From assembly GCA_019359125.1 (NCBI GenBank), contig JAHHHY010000014.1:98210-162209 (forward strand): a DNA stretch of 64,000 nucleotides. The letters run 5' to 3'. The notes under the pieces are model-generated. The model saw only the letters and a list, made by a program, of their open reading frames with translations. It made no database searches and was not told the origin of the DNA. The DNA comes from Pleurocapsa minor GSE-CHR-MK 17-07R (GTDB lineage Bacteria > Chloroflexota > Anaerolineae > Aggregatilineales > Phototrophicaceae). Numbering within the stretch: the first letter of the stretch is position 1; each line of letters starts with the position of its first letter. The translations under genes and the position numbers were made by a program. Shown here one piece after another: positions 34,586 through 43,568 of this stretch.

Positions 34586-35725
34586 ATGAAAACCGTTGCT
34601 GCTGTCGGATTGGTCTGCGCGCTGCTGGTTGGCGCTGTTTCTGCTCAGGAGGATGGACCGGTCACAAGTCGGCTGGCAGAGATGTTTTTGCTGGCGCCCG
34701 TGGCGCTGTCCGAACTGATAGACGGTGGCGGGGAAGCCTCTTATTTCGATTTCGATGCGGCCAGGGCTGTTTACCCGGATGTGGACCCGTTCGACCTGGA
34801 AGGCCCTATCTTCGCGCTGGCCAGCGCTTCCACGATCGCTGGTGACCTCTATCAGGCTGAGACAGTGGATATGCGCGGGGCAATCGGCATTGGTCTGGAC
34901 GATATCGCCCAGGCCATGTACTTCGGCAGGCCGCCAGCTATCCTGAAGGTGCTGAAAGGGGAATTCGACGCCGAGGCAGTGCGCGCCGCGCTGCAGGCCT
35001 ATGGCCTTGCTGAAGCTGAAGGTGAAGGCGGGCAGTTTGTCTTCTGCAACCCGGAGAGCTGCGCGGAAGGTATGGCGCAGAATATACAGGCGCGCAATCC
35101 AGGCAATCCGTTTGGTGGCAATATCGGGCGGCTGGAAACAGTCATCCTGATAGAAAGCGACGAGCCGCGTGCCGACCTGCTGATCGCGTCGCCTGGGGAA
35201 GATCTCGCTCGTATGACGGCTGCGCGTGCTCAGATGAGTGAGTTGGAACCGGTTGATTTGTCGTTGATGCAGGCCGCCGGGCTGTTCACCAGTTACGACC
35301 CGCAGGCTGAGCTTGTCATGGCGGGTGTGTTCAATGCGGGCCTCACACTGGGGCTGGATGACGCGCCTGCAGATACCATCGTGCCTGAGTTTGTTGGGTT
35401 TGCAGGGATTGCCACGAAAGCTGGCATGCAGCACACGCTGGCGGGATTCATCTTCGACCAGGATGCGAATGTGGGAGGTCTGCCCGCGCTGCTGGATAGC
35501 CGGCTGGCGCTGCAAGCTGTGAACGGCCAGCGCACGTATGGGGAAATTTTCGCGGATGCCGGCCTGATCGTGGGAACCTGGACGCTGGTTCTGCTGGACG
35601 ATGCCCAGGGGCTGCTGCTGCCAATGATGGTGCAGGCGGAGGTGCTTTTGAACGACGGGCCGAGGCTGATCTACCGGATGATCGCGCAGCGCGATTTCGG
35701 CTGGCTGTTACCCGTGCTGGACTAA
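34586..35725 (+). CDS. Exported protein of unknown function
   Basis: 379 residues with a signal peptide ending AVSA and mature start QEDGP. No family was recognised with certainty. The mature part is acidic and Ala/Leu-rich with alternating strands and helices (VDPFDLEGPIFALASASTI, LKVLKGEFDAEAVRAALQAY), and a Cys pair FCNPESC near residue 155. The build resembles the DUF3352-type exported protein at 58.6 kb, so they may be distant paralogues. It lies 42 bp after the deacetylase gene and ends in a strong terminator. Confidence 0.7.
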   Translation: MKTVAAVGLVCALLVGAVSAQEDGPVTSRLAEMFLLAPVALSELIDGGGEASYFDFDAARAVYPDVDPFDLEGPIFALASASTIAGDLYQAETVDMRGAIGIGLDDIAQAMYFGRPPAILKVLKGEFDAEAVRAALQAYGLAEAEGEGGQFVFCNPESCAEGMAQNIQARNPGNPFGGNIGRLETVILIESDEPRADLLIASPGEDLARMTAARAQMSELEPVDLSLMQAAGLFTSYDPQAELVMAGVFNAGLTLGLDDAPADTIVPEFVGFAGIATKAGMQHTLAGFIFDQDANVGGLPALLDSRLALQAVNGQRTYGEIFADAGLIVGTWTLVLLDDAQGLLLPMMVQAEVLLNDGPRLIYRMIAQRDFGWLLPVLD

Positions 35726-35760
35726 CAAACGGGGCACGCAGTAAGCGTGCCCCGTTTGTT
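35724..35760. terminator. Bidirectional terminator
   Basis: A perfect 16-bp stem, AACAAACGGGGCACGC (35724-35739) and its complement (35745-35760), with a 5-nt AGTAA loop. It starts in the stop codon of the exported protein gene and ends 3 bp before the stop codon of the convergent M32 peptidase gene, so it serves both. Confidence 0.9.
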
Positions 35761-35762
35761 TC

Positions 35763-37268
35763 TCAGATGCCGTACAGCGCGCCGTACTTCGTGCGGATGT
35801 ATTGAATCCATGGCGCGGTATCGAGGCTGCTGCCGGTGATGCGGGCCAGCAGCTCATCAGCCGTATACTTGCCGCCGTGCTGATAGATATTTTCTTTCAG
35901 CCAGGTATGCAGCGTGTCGAATTTGCCCTGGCGGAAGTGGTCGGGCAGGTACGGATGGGCGGCCAGCGCGGCGTTGTAGAACTGCGCGCTCATGATGTTG
36001 CCCAGCGTGTAGCCCTGGAAATAGCCGATGATGCCGTCATACCAGTGCACATCCTGCAGCACGCCATCGCGGTCGTCTGGCGCGGTCACGCCCAGGTCGC
36101 TGTCATAGCGCGTTTGCCATACTTCGGGCAGGTCACGCACGGACAGCGTGCCGTCCATCAGGTCGGCCTCCAGGTCGAAGCGGATCATCACGTGCAGGTT
36201 ATAGGTCACTTCGTCGGCATCCACACGGATGAGCGACGGCTTGACCGCGTTGATGGCCAGATAGAAGCGCTCCAGCGGCACATCCTTCAGCGCGTCGGGA
36301 AAAGTCTCCTGAAGCGCCGGATAATAATGCTCCCAGAAGGGCAGGCTGCGCCCGACGATATTTTCCCATGTGCGCGACTGGCTCTCGTGCACGCCGTTTG
36401 ACGTGCCGTGTCCCAGCGGCGTGCCATCCAGCGCCGCGGCGATGCCCTGCTCATACATGGCGTGGCCGGACTCGTGCAGCGTGCCAAACAGCCCGTCGCC
36501 CAGATACTGCTCTTTGTAGCGCGTGGTGATGCGCACATCCCCGTGGGCGAAGCGCGTGGCGAACGGATGATGCGTCAGGTCCTGGCGGCCGCGCTGAAAG
36601 TCATAGCCATAATCGCGCGAGACGCGCAGGCCGAAGGCCTCCTGCCCGCTGATCGGGAACAGCTGGCGGATCGGCGCGTCGTCCGACGGGTCGGCCTTTT
36701 CGGCGATCGCCTGCACAATCGGCACCAGCTCTGAGCGCAGCTTGCTGAACACGGCGCGGATGGTCTCGACGGTGAAACCGGCATCCTCGCCGTCGATGTG
36801 CGGGTCATTGACGTGCTTGTAACCGGGGAAGCAGTCTGAGACTTCGCGGTACAGGTCGAGTTCTTTTTCCAGCATGGGCGCCAGCGAGGCGAAGTCGTTG
36901 GCGGGCCGGGCGCGCGTCCAGGCATCATACAGGCCGGAGATGTGCGAGCTTACCCGGCCCACCAGCTCCGACGGCACTTTGACCGCCTTGTCATACTCTT
37001 TGCGCGTGCGGCGCACCAGCGCGGCATTGTCATCGTCATAGGGCAGGCCCGCGACCAGTGGTTCCAGCTGGTCGAGCAGATGGCCGATGGCCTTGTCGGT
37101 GAAGCGTTCGTGGCGCAGGCGCGACATGGTGGAGATCGACCGGCCGCGGCGGGGCGCGCCGCCCTGTGGCATATAGGTCGCCATGTCCCAGCTCAGCACC
37201 GACGCGGCGTGTTCAAAATCGGCTACTTCGTACAAGCGATTTTTGAGTTCGTTCAGTAAACTTTCCAC
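35763..37268 (-). CDS. M32-family carboxypeptidase Taq
   Basis: Zinc metallocarboxypeptidase, cytoplasmic, 501 residues from a GTG at 37268 with GGGAGG 5 nt upstream. The open frame runs on upstream to 37694, but that part overlaps the divergent alkyltransferase-like gene and has no family similarity; 500 residues is the normal M32 size. The catalytic HEXXH is LHESGHAMYEQG. Other M32 blocks are HPFATRFAHGDVRITTRY, GTSNGVHESQSRTWENIVG, RVDADEVTYNLHVMIRFDLE and GYFQGYTLGNIMSAQ. It trims C-terminal residues from peptides, usually not before Pro. Confidence 0.95.
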   Translation of the reverse strand: MESLLNELKNRLYEVADFEHAASVLSWDMATYMPQGGAPRRGRSISTMSRLRHERFTDKAIGHLLDQLEPLVAGLPYDDDNAALVRRTRKEYDKAVKVPSELVGRVSSHISGLYDAWTRARPANDFASLAPMLEKELDLYREVSDCFPGYKHVNDPHIDGEDAGFTVETIRAVFSKLRSELVPIVQAIAEKADPSDDAPIRQLFPISGQEAFGLRVSRDYGYDFQRGRQDLTHHPFATRFAHGDVRITTRYKEQYLGDGLFGTLHESGHAMYEQGIAAALDGTPLGHGTSNGVHESQSRTWENIVGRSLPFWEHYYPALQETFPDALKDVPLERFYLAINAVKPSLIRVDADEVTYNLHVMIRFDLEADLMDGTLSVRDLPEVWQTRYDSDLGVTAPDDRDGVLQDVHWYDGIIGYFQGYTLGNIMSAQFYNAALAAHPYLPDHFRQGKFDTLHTWLKENIYQHGGKYTADELLARITGSSLDTAPWIQYIRTKYGALYGI

Positions 37269-37307
37269 ATCATCCTCCCAACTTAAGAGTGACGGGGAGT
37301 ATACCCA

Positions 37308-37766
37308 ATGGATGCGACGCCTGACCTGTCCAGTTTTGCCCCGCTGGTCTATGCCATCGTGAAGCAGATTCCGTCTGGCACAGTCGCCACCTACGGCCAG
37401 ATCGCCAGCATGATCCCGCCGATAGATGATGATATGGATGCAGGCGCGTATGCCCGGCTGGCACCGCGCTGGGTGGGCGATGTGCTCAATGGCATCTCCA
37501 GCATCGATGAGCCGAGCATCCCGTGGCACCGCGTGATCAACAGCCGCGGGGGCATCAGCCTGCCGAACGAATCGCGGGCGGCGGCGTTGCAGCGCGCGCG
37601 CCTGCGCCACGAAGGCGTTGAGTTTGATGCGCACGAGCAGGTCAACCTGAATACCTACGGCTGGGACGGCCCGCCTGATGAATTTCTGGCGCACTGGGGC
37701 TTTATGAAGCCGAAAAGCATCAAGCGGCCGCCTCCCCAGGGCCCGCAGCAGATGAGCCTGTTTTGA
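37308..37766 (+). CDS. Alkyltransferase-like protein (MGMT family, Trp in place of active Cys)
   Basis: 152 residues, O6-alkylguanine-DNA alkyltransferase fold. The family motif PCHRV reads IPWHRVINSRGG with Trp73 where the alkyl-accepting Cys should be. Proteins with this change (ATLs) bind O6-alkylguanine and hand it to nucleotide excision repair rather than repairing it. Other family features are IPSGTVATYGQIA and VGDVLNGI. Compared with a bare ATL it has an insert near residues 37-50 and a C-terminal tail (NTYGWDGPPDEFL). Divergent from the M32 gene with a 39-bp gap, so promoters overlap. Confidence 0.9.
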   Translation: MDATPDLSSFAPLVYAIVKQIPSGTVATYGQIASMIPPIDDDMDAGAYARLAPRWVGDVLNGISSIDEPSIPWHRVINSRGGISLPNESRAAALQRARLRHEGVEFDAHEQVNLNTYGWDGPPDEFLAHWGFMKPKSIKRPPPQGPQQMSLF

Positions 37767-37769
37767 TGG

Positions 37770-38777
37770 TTACAACCAGCCTTTTTTGCGGAAATAGCGA
37801 ATCAGCAGCGTCGCGCTGGCGATGGCCATGATGACCAGCAGCAGGAACACAATTTCGCCGCGCAGCGGGATGGTGAATTCCGGCTGCGTGGTGACGAAGT
37901 TCAGGCCAAACAGCCCGATCAGGAAGGTCAGCGGCAGAAAGATCATCGAGAGCACGGTCAGCCGATTGACCGCCAGGCTGAGGTTGGCGTTTTCCTGGCT
38001 TTGCACCAGGTCCAGCACATTGCCGGCCAGGTCGCGCTGGGCATCAATCACGTCATACACGCGCAGCTGACGCTCGTATAAATGGCGAAACAGCTCGCGG
38101 TCCTCGGCATTGCGCGACAGGCGTTCCTCGCCAATCACGTTTGAGATAACCTCGCGCTGGGGGCTGACCATCTGGCGCAGCGCGATCAACTGCTGCTTCA
38201 CGCGGTACACCGACTGCTTGAGTGACTTGGAGCCGTCCGTCATCGCCTGTTCTTCCATCCGGTTCAGCTGATTGCTGATGCGGTCCACGAATGGATAATA
38301 CGAGTCGACGACAAATTGCAGCGTGATATACAGGAAATAATTCACGCCACGACGCCAGTAGTCGCCATTCTGGGCGGCGCGCTCGTAGGCGGCATCAATC
38401 GAATTGGCGCCGGTCGAGCGCACGGTCACAAATACCGTCCGGCCGATCAGGCAGTGAATCTCGCTGCCTTCGACAATGGCCTTGTTCATGCGCGCCTGGA
38501 ACAGCGAGACGAAGATATATTCGGGGAACACCAGCAGCGCGGGGCGCCGGTCATCACGACGCAGGTCGTTCACCACGGCCGGATGCAGATTAAGCACGCG
38601 CTCCAGCCAGCGCAGTTCGTCATCATCGGGCTCGGTGCAGTCGATCCACACCAGCTCGTCGCCCACGATAGCGGCTTCCAGCTTGTCGAGAGGCAGATTG
38701 CGGCGCAGCTGAAAAGCGGCTGCTTCTTCTTCGGACGCGTCGGGAGTGACGAGCTTTTCGGCCAGCGAACGCAGCAT
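37770..38777 (-). CDS. CorA-family divalent metal transporter
   Basis: 335 residues: a large cytoplasmic N-terminal domain and two C-terminal membrane helices, as in CorA (Mg2+, Co2+ or Ni2+ transport). The funnel region has YYPFVDRISNQLNRMEEQAM, and the first membrane helix LSMIFLPLTFLIGLFGLNF. The signature at the end of that helix is normally YGMN. Here it is FGLN (residues 290-293), a rare replacement of Met by Leu. The Lys-rich C-terminus RYFRKKGWL is normal. Convergent with the ATL gene, 3 bp between stops. Confidence 0.92.
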   Translation of the reverse strand: MLRSLAEKLVTPDASEEEAAAFQLRRNLPLDKLEAAIVGDELVWIDCTEPDDDELRWLERVLNLHPAVVNDLRRDDRRPALLVFPEYIFVSLFQARMNKAIVEGSEIHCLIGRTVFVTVRSTGANSIDAAYERAAQNGDYWRRGVNYFLYITLQFVVDSYYPFVDRISNQLNRMEEQAMTDGSKSLKQSVYRVKQQLIALRQMVSPQREVISNVIGEERLSRNAEDRELFRHLYERQLRVYDVIDAQRDLAGNVLDLVQSQENANLSLAVNRLTVLSMIFLPLTFLIGLFGLNFVTTQPEFTIPLRGEIVFLLLVIMAIASATLLIRYFRKKGWL

Positions 38778-38815
38778 GTTGGGGATGTATCCTCGGTTGT
38801 GGAATATAACAGGCG

Positions 38816-39367
38816 TCAGGTGTTCTCTTGTATATATGCCATCGTGCCGGGAATGTCATGGGCAAAGTGGGTGATCTTTTCCAGCGGCGTGCGCAGCAGG
38901 GTGGCCGCTTCCATCTCCAGCAGCAGCGCACGCAGGGGGCTGTAGAAGCTGTTCTGATTGACCATCACGAGAGGCTTCGTCGTCAGGCCGAGCTGGCGCT
39001 GCGTCATGATTTCAAAGACTTCTTCCAGCGTGCCGATGCCGCCGGGCAGCGCGATAAACGCGTCTGAACGGTGGTCGAGATGGGCTTTGCGGTCGCGCAT
39101 ATTTTCGGTCACGACCAGCTCATCGCAGGCATGATAGGCCAGCTCGCGGTCGAGCAGGGCCTTGGGGATAATGCCGATCACGAAGCCGCCGGCGTCTTTT
39201 GCCGCCCGCGCCACTTCGCCCATCGAGCCGACGCTGGCTCCGCCATACACCAGCGTGTGGCCGCCCTGGGCGATCGCGGTGCCCAGCTCGCGGGCCATCG
39301 CCAGAAATTCCGGGGCCAGCGTGGTGCTGGCCGAACAGTAGACACAGATATTCATACGGTCACGCAC
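38816..39367 (-). CDS. LOG-family nucleotide phosphoribohydrolase
   Basis: 183 residues. LOG proteins hydrolyse nucleoside 5'-monophosphates (cytokinin-riboside or AMP-like) to base and ribose 5-phosphate. The signature PGGIGTLEEVFE is present, with GGASVGSMGEVARAA and ENMRDRKAHLD. The start is taken as the GTG at 39367 with AGGA 6 nt upstream; the ATG at 39355 (MNICVYCSAS) is an alternative that matches the family N-terminus. It reads in the same direction as dinB-like and rmlA genes. Confidence 0.92.
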   Translation of the reverse strand: MRDRMNICVYCSASTTLAPEFLAMARELGTAIAQGGHTLVYGGASVGSMGEVARAAKDAGGFVIGIIPKALLDRELAYHACDELVVTENMRDRKAHLDHRSDAFIALPGGIGTLEEVFEIMTQRQLGLTTKPLVMVNQNSFYSPLRALLLEMEAATLLRTPLEKITHFAHDIPGTMAYIQENT

Positions 39368-39397
39368 GTCCTGCGATTGCTATACGGGGAAGATACC

Positions 39398-39877
39398 TCA
39401 GGCCGTGATGTTCAGCTTGCGTGCCACATCTGTCAGATGGTCGCGCTGATGCGCCGACATGATCTTGATAAATTTCTCCACCGAGAAAATGAGCAGGGTG
39501 GGGTGGCGCCCTTCTTTTTCCAGGTCTTCATCGTTGAGGGTGTCGATCCATTGCAGCAGCGCGGCGTGCGACTCGGCCATGCTAGCGCGCGCCTGCTCCA
39601 CAGTCGTGTCGGCGGTCTTTTCAGTTTTGCGCGCATTGTAGCGGTCGATATCGAAATCGGGCGGCACCGGGTTCTCGCCCGCGACGATCGCCTTCGCTGT
39701 GCGCATCAGCCCGGTTTCAGAATCGGCGACATGCACCAGGATCTGGCGCACGTTCCAGCCGGGGCCGTCTTCGTACACCTGCGTTTCCCAGCGATCTCCC
39801 ACCTGATCCAGCACGCGGTTGACAAAAGCGCGCGAGTTTTCGAGCCGGCTTTTCAGCAAATCGGTTTTGGCAGACAT
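39398..39877 (-). CDS. DinB/DUF664-type four-helix protein
   Basis: 159 residues, DinB superfamily: a four-helix bundle with a three-His metal site. Candidate ligands are in ILVHVADSE, MAESHAALLQW and MSAHQRDHL. Members include thiol-dependent S-transferases (bacillithiol, mycothiol) and proteins of unknown role. The pattern GPGWNVRQILVHVADSE is typical of the DinB_2 group. Cytoplasmic. It lies between the LOG and RmlA genes, all leftward, with an 18-bp gap to rmlA. Confidence 0.88.
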   Translation of the reverse strand: MSAKTDLLKSRLENSRAFVNRVLDQVGDRWETQVYEDGPGWNVRQILVHVADSETGLMRTAKAIVAGENPVPPDFDIDRYNARKTEKTADTTVEQARASMAESHAALLQWIDTLNDEDLEKEGRHPTLLIFSVEKFIKIMSAHQRDHLTDVARKLNITA

Positions 39878-39895
39878 GATCGGGCTCCCTTTGGG

Positions 39896-40969
39896 TTAAA
39901 GCTGAACGAAGCTGTTTTCTGCCAGGATGAAACGGTGCGTCGCCGGCATATGGGCCGAGCTGGTGAGTTGGCTGTTGTCGGCAATCAGGCTGCTGTCGAT
40001 GCGGCCGGTGATGCTGGTGATCGAGCAGTTCTGCATGATGACGCTGGCTTCGATTTCGCAGTTTTCCAGCCGGGCGTTGTCGCCAATCGAGGTGTACGGC
40101 CCGACATAGCTGTTGCGGATTTCCACGTTGGCGCCAATGATGACCGGCCCGCGCACCACGCTGTTGATGATGCGGCTGTTTTCGCCCACGATTACGCGCG
40201 GCGAGACATTGCTGCCCTGCTGCACGGTGTCCGGGTGGTCTGGTGCTGCGGAATAGGGCAGGTCGCCCAGCACCAGCTGGCTGGCCTGAATGATCGCGTC
40301 CGGCTTGCCCGCATCAATCCACCAGCCTTTTAGCTGATAGCCCTGCACCGGGCGGCCAGAATTGATGACTTCCTGGATGGCGTCGGTGATTTCCAGCTCG
40401 TTGCGGTGCGACGGCTTGATCACGCTGATGGCATCAAAAATCGATTTGCGGAAGAGATAAGCGCCCGAAATCGCCAGGTTGGACGGCGGATTCTGCGGCT
40501 TCTCGACCACGCGCACGATCTTGCCGTCGATGAGTTCGGCGATGCCAAAGCGTTTCGGGTCGGGCACTTCGATCAGGGCGATGGCCAGTTCGTCAGTCGA
40601 ATCGGGGAATCCGCGCAGCAGCGGTTCCATCTTGTCTTGGAAGATGTTATCGCCCAGCAGCACGCAGAACGGCTCGTCGCCCACAAACGGGCGCGTCAGG
40701 TTGACGGCATGGGCCAGGCCTTTCTGCTCGGTCTGCACGATATAGTCCAGGTGCACGCCCAGTGCGGCACCGTCGCCCAGGGTGGTCACAATCGGCGAGT
40801 CGAGGTCGTTCACCACGATGCCGATTTCGGTCAGGCCGGCATTCTTCAGCACATCGATCGCATAGGCAATCAGGGGCTTGTTGGCCACTGGAACCAGCGG
40901 CTTGGGCATGGTGAGCGTGACGGGCCTCAGACGGGTGCCCTGTCCTGCGGCCAGGATGACAGCTTTCAT
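39896..40969 (-). CDS. Glucose-1-phosphate thymidylyltransferase, long form (RmlA-long)
   Basis: 357 residues: nucleotidyltransferase domain (about 1-240) plus a beta-helix tail, as in the long RmlA subfamily that makes dTDP-glucose. Motifs: MKAVILAAGQGTRLRPVTLT, MPKPLVPVANKPL, TEQKGLAHAVNLTR, CVLLGDNIFQD, FGIAELIDGKIVRVVEKPQN and GWWIDAGKPDAIIQA. It could supply dTDP-sugars for surface glycans. No rmlB, rmlC or rmlD is next to it. Some members of this subfamily use other nucleotides. Confidence 0.9.
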   Translation of the reverse strand: MKAVILAAGQGTRLRPVTLTMPKPLVPVANKPLIAYAIDVLKNAGLTEIGIVVNDLDSPIVTTLGDGAALGVHLDYIVQTEQKGLAHAVNLTRPFVGDEPFCVLLGDNIFQDKMEPLLRGFPDSTDELAIALIEVPDPKRFGIAELIDGKIVRVVEKPQNPPSNLAISGAYLFRKSIFDAISVIKPSHRNELEITDAIQEVINSGRPVQGYQLKGWWIDAGKPDAIIQASQLVLGDLPYSAAPDHPDTVQQGSNVSPRVIVGENSRIINSVVRGPVIIGANVEIRNSYVGPYTSIGDNARLENCEIEASVIMQNCSITSITGRIDSSLIADNSQLTSSAHMPATHRFILAENSFVQL

Positions 40970-41070
40970 GCAATGCTCCTCAAATGTGCATCGGTAGAAC
41001 TTCTGAAGATTGTACAGTGTAGCCTGCTAAAAAGCGCAAGTCTGGCATGGTCTGCACAAATCAGGGGGAC

Positions 41071-41110
41071 AAAAAAGCGGCCAGTCAGGGACACTTCCCC
41101 GGCTGGCCGC
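41071..41110 (-). terminator. Rho-independent terminator of the S41 protease gene
   Basis: Stem GCGGCCAG (41077-41084) and CTGGCCGC (41103-41110), followed on the minus strand by TTTTTTG. It begins 26 bp after the protease stop codon. Confidence 0.85.
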
Positions 41111-41135
41111 CCGTGAATCAATGGATGTTTCTGCC

Positions 41136-43508
41136 TTATTCGGCGGCGCTGACTTCCAGCGTATAGGCGCCTGCCGAGCCGTCGTCGTACGTGCCGACTT
41201 CGATGACGATGGTTTGGCCTTCAGCCACTTCCAGGCCTTCGACCAGCGAGTTGATGTTGACTCCCAGCTCGATGTCGTCGCTCTCGGCAATCAGGTCGCC
41301 CGTCTCGGCATCGTACACGCGCAGGTAGGTATCCAGCGCGCCATCGGCATCGCCCAGCGCGATATTCAGCACGGCATCAGCGTCGGCGGTCAGCGCGTAC
41401 TGCACGCGTTCGGCAACAGCGACTTCACCTTCAACGACATCACCCACGGCGATTTCGCCGCCGTCGGTCGTCACCTGTTCCACCGGGCCGAAGCCATTGA
41501 CTTCGTCCAGGTAGGCCACCGCGGCATCCAGCACGGTGTCGCCGCCAGCGGCGTCGTTCACCAGGCCTTCCACCGTGACGGGCACGCGGATGTCGGGCAG
41601 CACGCCCGTGCCTTCGATGATGATATTGTCATTCTCGTCCACAGGGCGGCTGGTGGGCAGCGCGAACGACTGGCCATCGGGCAGGGCGATGTCATAGTAG
41701 CCGCCGCCCAGGCCGGCCGACCCGTAGTAACCCACTGCCGGGGCGCGGTCGCCCAGCGTGGCATAGTAGGCCATGTATTCGCACGTGCTGAAGCAGCCGG
41801 GGCCGACCAGTACCGTCACCGCGCCGGAGTAGATCAGGCCGGAATTGGCGTCCGGCGGAATCAGGCGGGTGGGGTAATCGGTCTGGGTGAAGAACGCGCC
41901 CACTTCTTCGTTATACTCGGCATCGTAGCCGCCGATGACTTCTTCTTCATACAGGTAGCCAGACAGCAGCGCGGCGAAATAGCCGAAGCCGCCGGGATTC
42001 TGGCGCAGGTCGATGACCAGGCCGGGGATGCCGTTGTTGTTCATCGTGCGCAGGATCTGCTCCCAGACCAGCACGAGGTAATTCGGCTTGGCGCTGAAGT
42101 CGTAAATCTTCACGTAGCCGTAGCCGCTGGGCAGGATGCTGAACTCAATCGGCTGTTCCAGGCCGGTCACACCACGGAAGACCGACGAAATCCCAAAGCT
42201 GTCGCGTTCGCCCACGGTCGTCAGGGTGACGGTTTCGGGCTCGCCATCCGGGTTCTGATAGGTGATTTCAAACTCGGAATCGAGCGGCGCGCGGAAGACA
42301 TAGCGCAGCGCCTGGTAACGGGCATTTTCCGGCGAGCTGAAATTCTGGAAGGTCCGCGCTGCATCGACGGCTTCGGTGGCCGGCAGGCCGTTGATCTCGA
42401 TGATCTCGGCGCCAATCTCGATGCCTGCTTCTTCAGCGGGGCCGCCGGGCGTCAGGAAATAGACGCGGATCGTGCCGTCATCGGTGTCGCGAATGGCTGC
42501 GCCAACGCCGCCAGCCGTGCCTTCCTGGAATTCAACTGCACCCTGCTGACTGCCAGGGAAAATCGCGACGTGGCCGTCAGGAATCGCCAGCGCGACCTGT
42601 TCCATCGCATAGGCGAAGGCATCGGCGTCGCCGGCTTCTTCAGCAGCTTCAAACAGCGGCAGGAATTCCTCGACGATGGCATCCCAGTCGACATCTTTGA
42701 ATTCGGTGAAGGCGTATTCGTTGCGCGCCAGGTCCACCAGGCCGGTGAAGGCATCCACGTAGTTATCGCCGGAGAAATCATCCAGCGCCGCTGTGGGTGG
42801 CTCCAGCAGGTCGGCGGATGCGGTGCGCGAACGGTCGAAGGTGAACGGCTCGCTGTCCATGTCCACCAGCGTCCAGCCAGCCGGCACCAGCACAGCCGGG
42901 TCGTCTTCCGTGAACAGCAGGCCGTCCTCGCCAAAGCCGGACGGGAAGCCCTGCTGGTCATCCGGGGAATAGATGATCATGCGGCCGCCGATCAGCTCGT
43001 CGGCATTGCGGGCATCCGGGCTGGGGCGGGCGGTGGAGTAGGACGACGACCAGCCGCCGCCACCCAGGTCACGCTGCTCCAGGTAGGGGTCACCGAAGAT
43101 GTTGTCCCAGAAGGCGACCTGGTAAATCTGCACGCCGGCATCGTCTTCGCCGTCGTTGTCCACGTCATGCACGGTGCCCTGCGGCTCCTGCGGCAGCGTG
43201 ACCACATATTCGACGGGCGAAGTGGCGAAGTCGCTGGTGAAGCGGCCCAGCACCTGCGAGGACAGCGGGAAGACGAAGCCACGGTCACGGGTGACGAAAC
43301 CGCCCTGGTCTTCCAGCAGCAGAATAGGCGAACCGACCGCGTCGACCAGATTGGGGTTGGAATAGGCCATCTCACCGACGATGGCAGCAAGTCCGCCTTC
43401 GTCGTTGAGGATGTCAGCGGGTTGCAGTCCGCTGTCCTGTGCCATCAGGCTGCCGGTCACGCCCAGAAGGGCAGACGCCAGCAGCAGGCTCTTGGTAAGC
43501 TTGCGCAT
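41136..43508 (-). CDS. Exported S41-family serine protease with PDZ and PPC-like domains
   Basis: 790 residues. Signal peptide ends SLMA, mature start QDSGLQ. The N-terminal part (to about 240) is unassigned. A helical domain precedes a PDZ-like segment (YFLTPGGPAEEAGIEIGAEI, then IEINGLPA). The S41 core is near residues 450-640 (YGYVKIYDFSA, LVIDLRQNPGGFGYF). The presumed nucleophile Ser is in GPGCFSTCEYMAYYA, flanked by two Cys. The last ~115 residues resemble a pre-peptidase C-terminal beta domain (DTYLRVYDAETGDLIAESDD). It acts outside the cytoplasm on unfolded or cell-wall-associated proteins. Confidence 0.88.
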   Translation of the reverse strand: MRKLTKSLLLASALLGVTGSLMAQDSGLQPADILNDEGGLAAIVGEMAYSNPNLVDAVGSPILLLEDQGGFVTRDRGFVFPLSSQVLGRFTSDFATSPVEYVVTLPQEPQGTVHDVDNDGEDDAGVQIYQVAFWDNIFGDPYLEQRDLGGGGWSSSYSTARPSPDARNADELIGGRMIIYSPDDQQGFPSGFGEDGLLFTEDDPAVLVPAGWTLVDMDSEPFTFDRSRTASADLLEPPTAALDDFSGDNYVDAFTGLVDLARNEYAFTEFKDVDWDAIVEEFLPLFEAAEEAGDADAFAYAMEQVALAIPDGHVAIFPGSQQGAVEFQEGTAGGVGAAIRDTDDGTIRVYFLTPGGPAEEAGIEIGAEIIEINGLPATEAVDAARTFQNFSSPENARYQALRYVFRAPLDSEFEITYQNPDGEPETVTLTTVGERDSFGISSVFRGVTGLEQPIEFSILPSGYGYVKIYDFSAKPNYLVLVWEQILRTMNNNGIPGLVIDLRQNPGGFGYFAALLSGYLYEEEVIGGYDAEYNEEVGAFFTQTDYPTRLIPPDANSGLIYSGAVTVLVGPGCFSTCEYMAYYATLGDRAPAVGYYGSAGLGGGYYDIALPDGQSFALPTSRPVDENDNIIIEGTGVLPDIRVPVTVEGLVNDAAGGDTVLDAAVAYLDEVNGFGPVEQVTTDGGEIAVGDVVEGEVAVAERVQYALTADADAVLNIALGDADGALDTYLRVYDAETGDLIAESDDIELGVNINSLVEGLEVAEGQTIVIEVGTYDDGSAGAYTLEVSAAE

Positions 43509-43568
43509 ATTGAATAACGCTCCTGTTAAAGATGCTATGAAGAAAGTATAGCGCGAAAATCAGAAACG

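Noticed and set aside
37269..37694. N-terminal extension of the M32 carboxypeptidase to 643 residues
   Set aside because: It overlaps the divergent alkyltransferase-like gene, lacks similarity to the family, and a GTG with a strong ribosome site gives the normal 501 residues.
41121..43517. 798-codon open frame on the plus strand opposite the S41 protease
   Set aside because: A shadow of codon bias on the opposite strand: the sense-strand protease has signal peptide, PDZ and catalytic motifs, while the antisense reading matches nothing.
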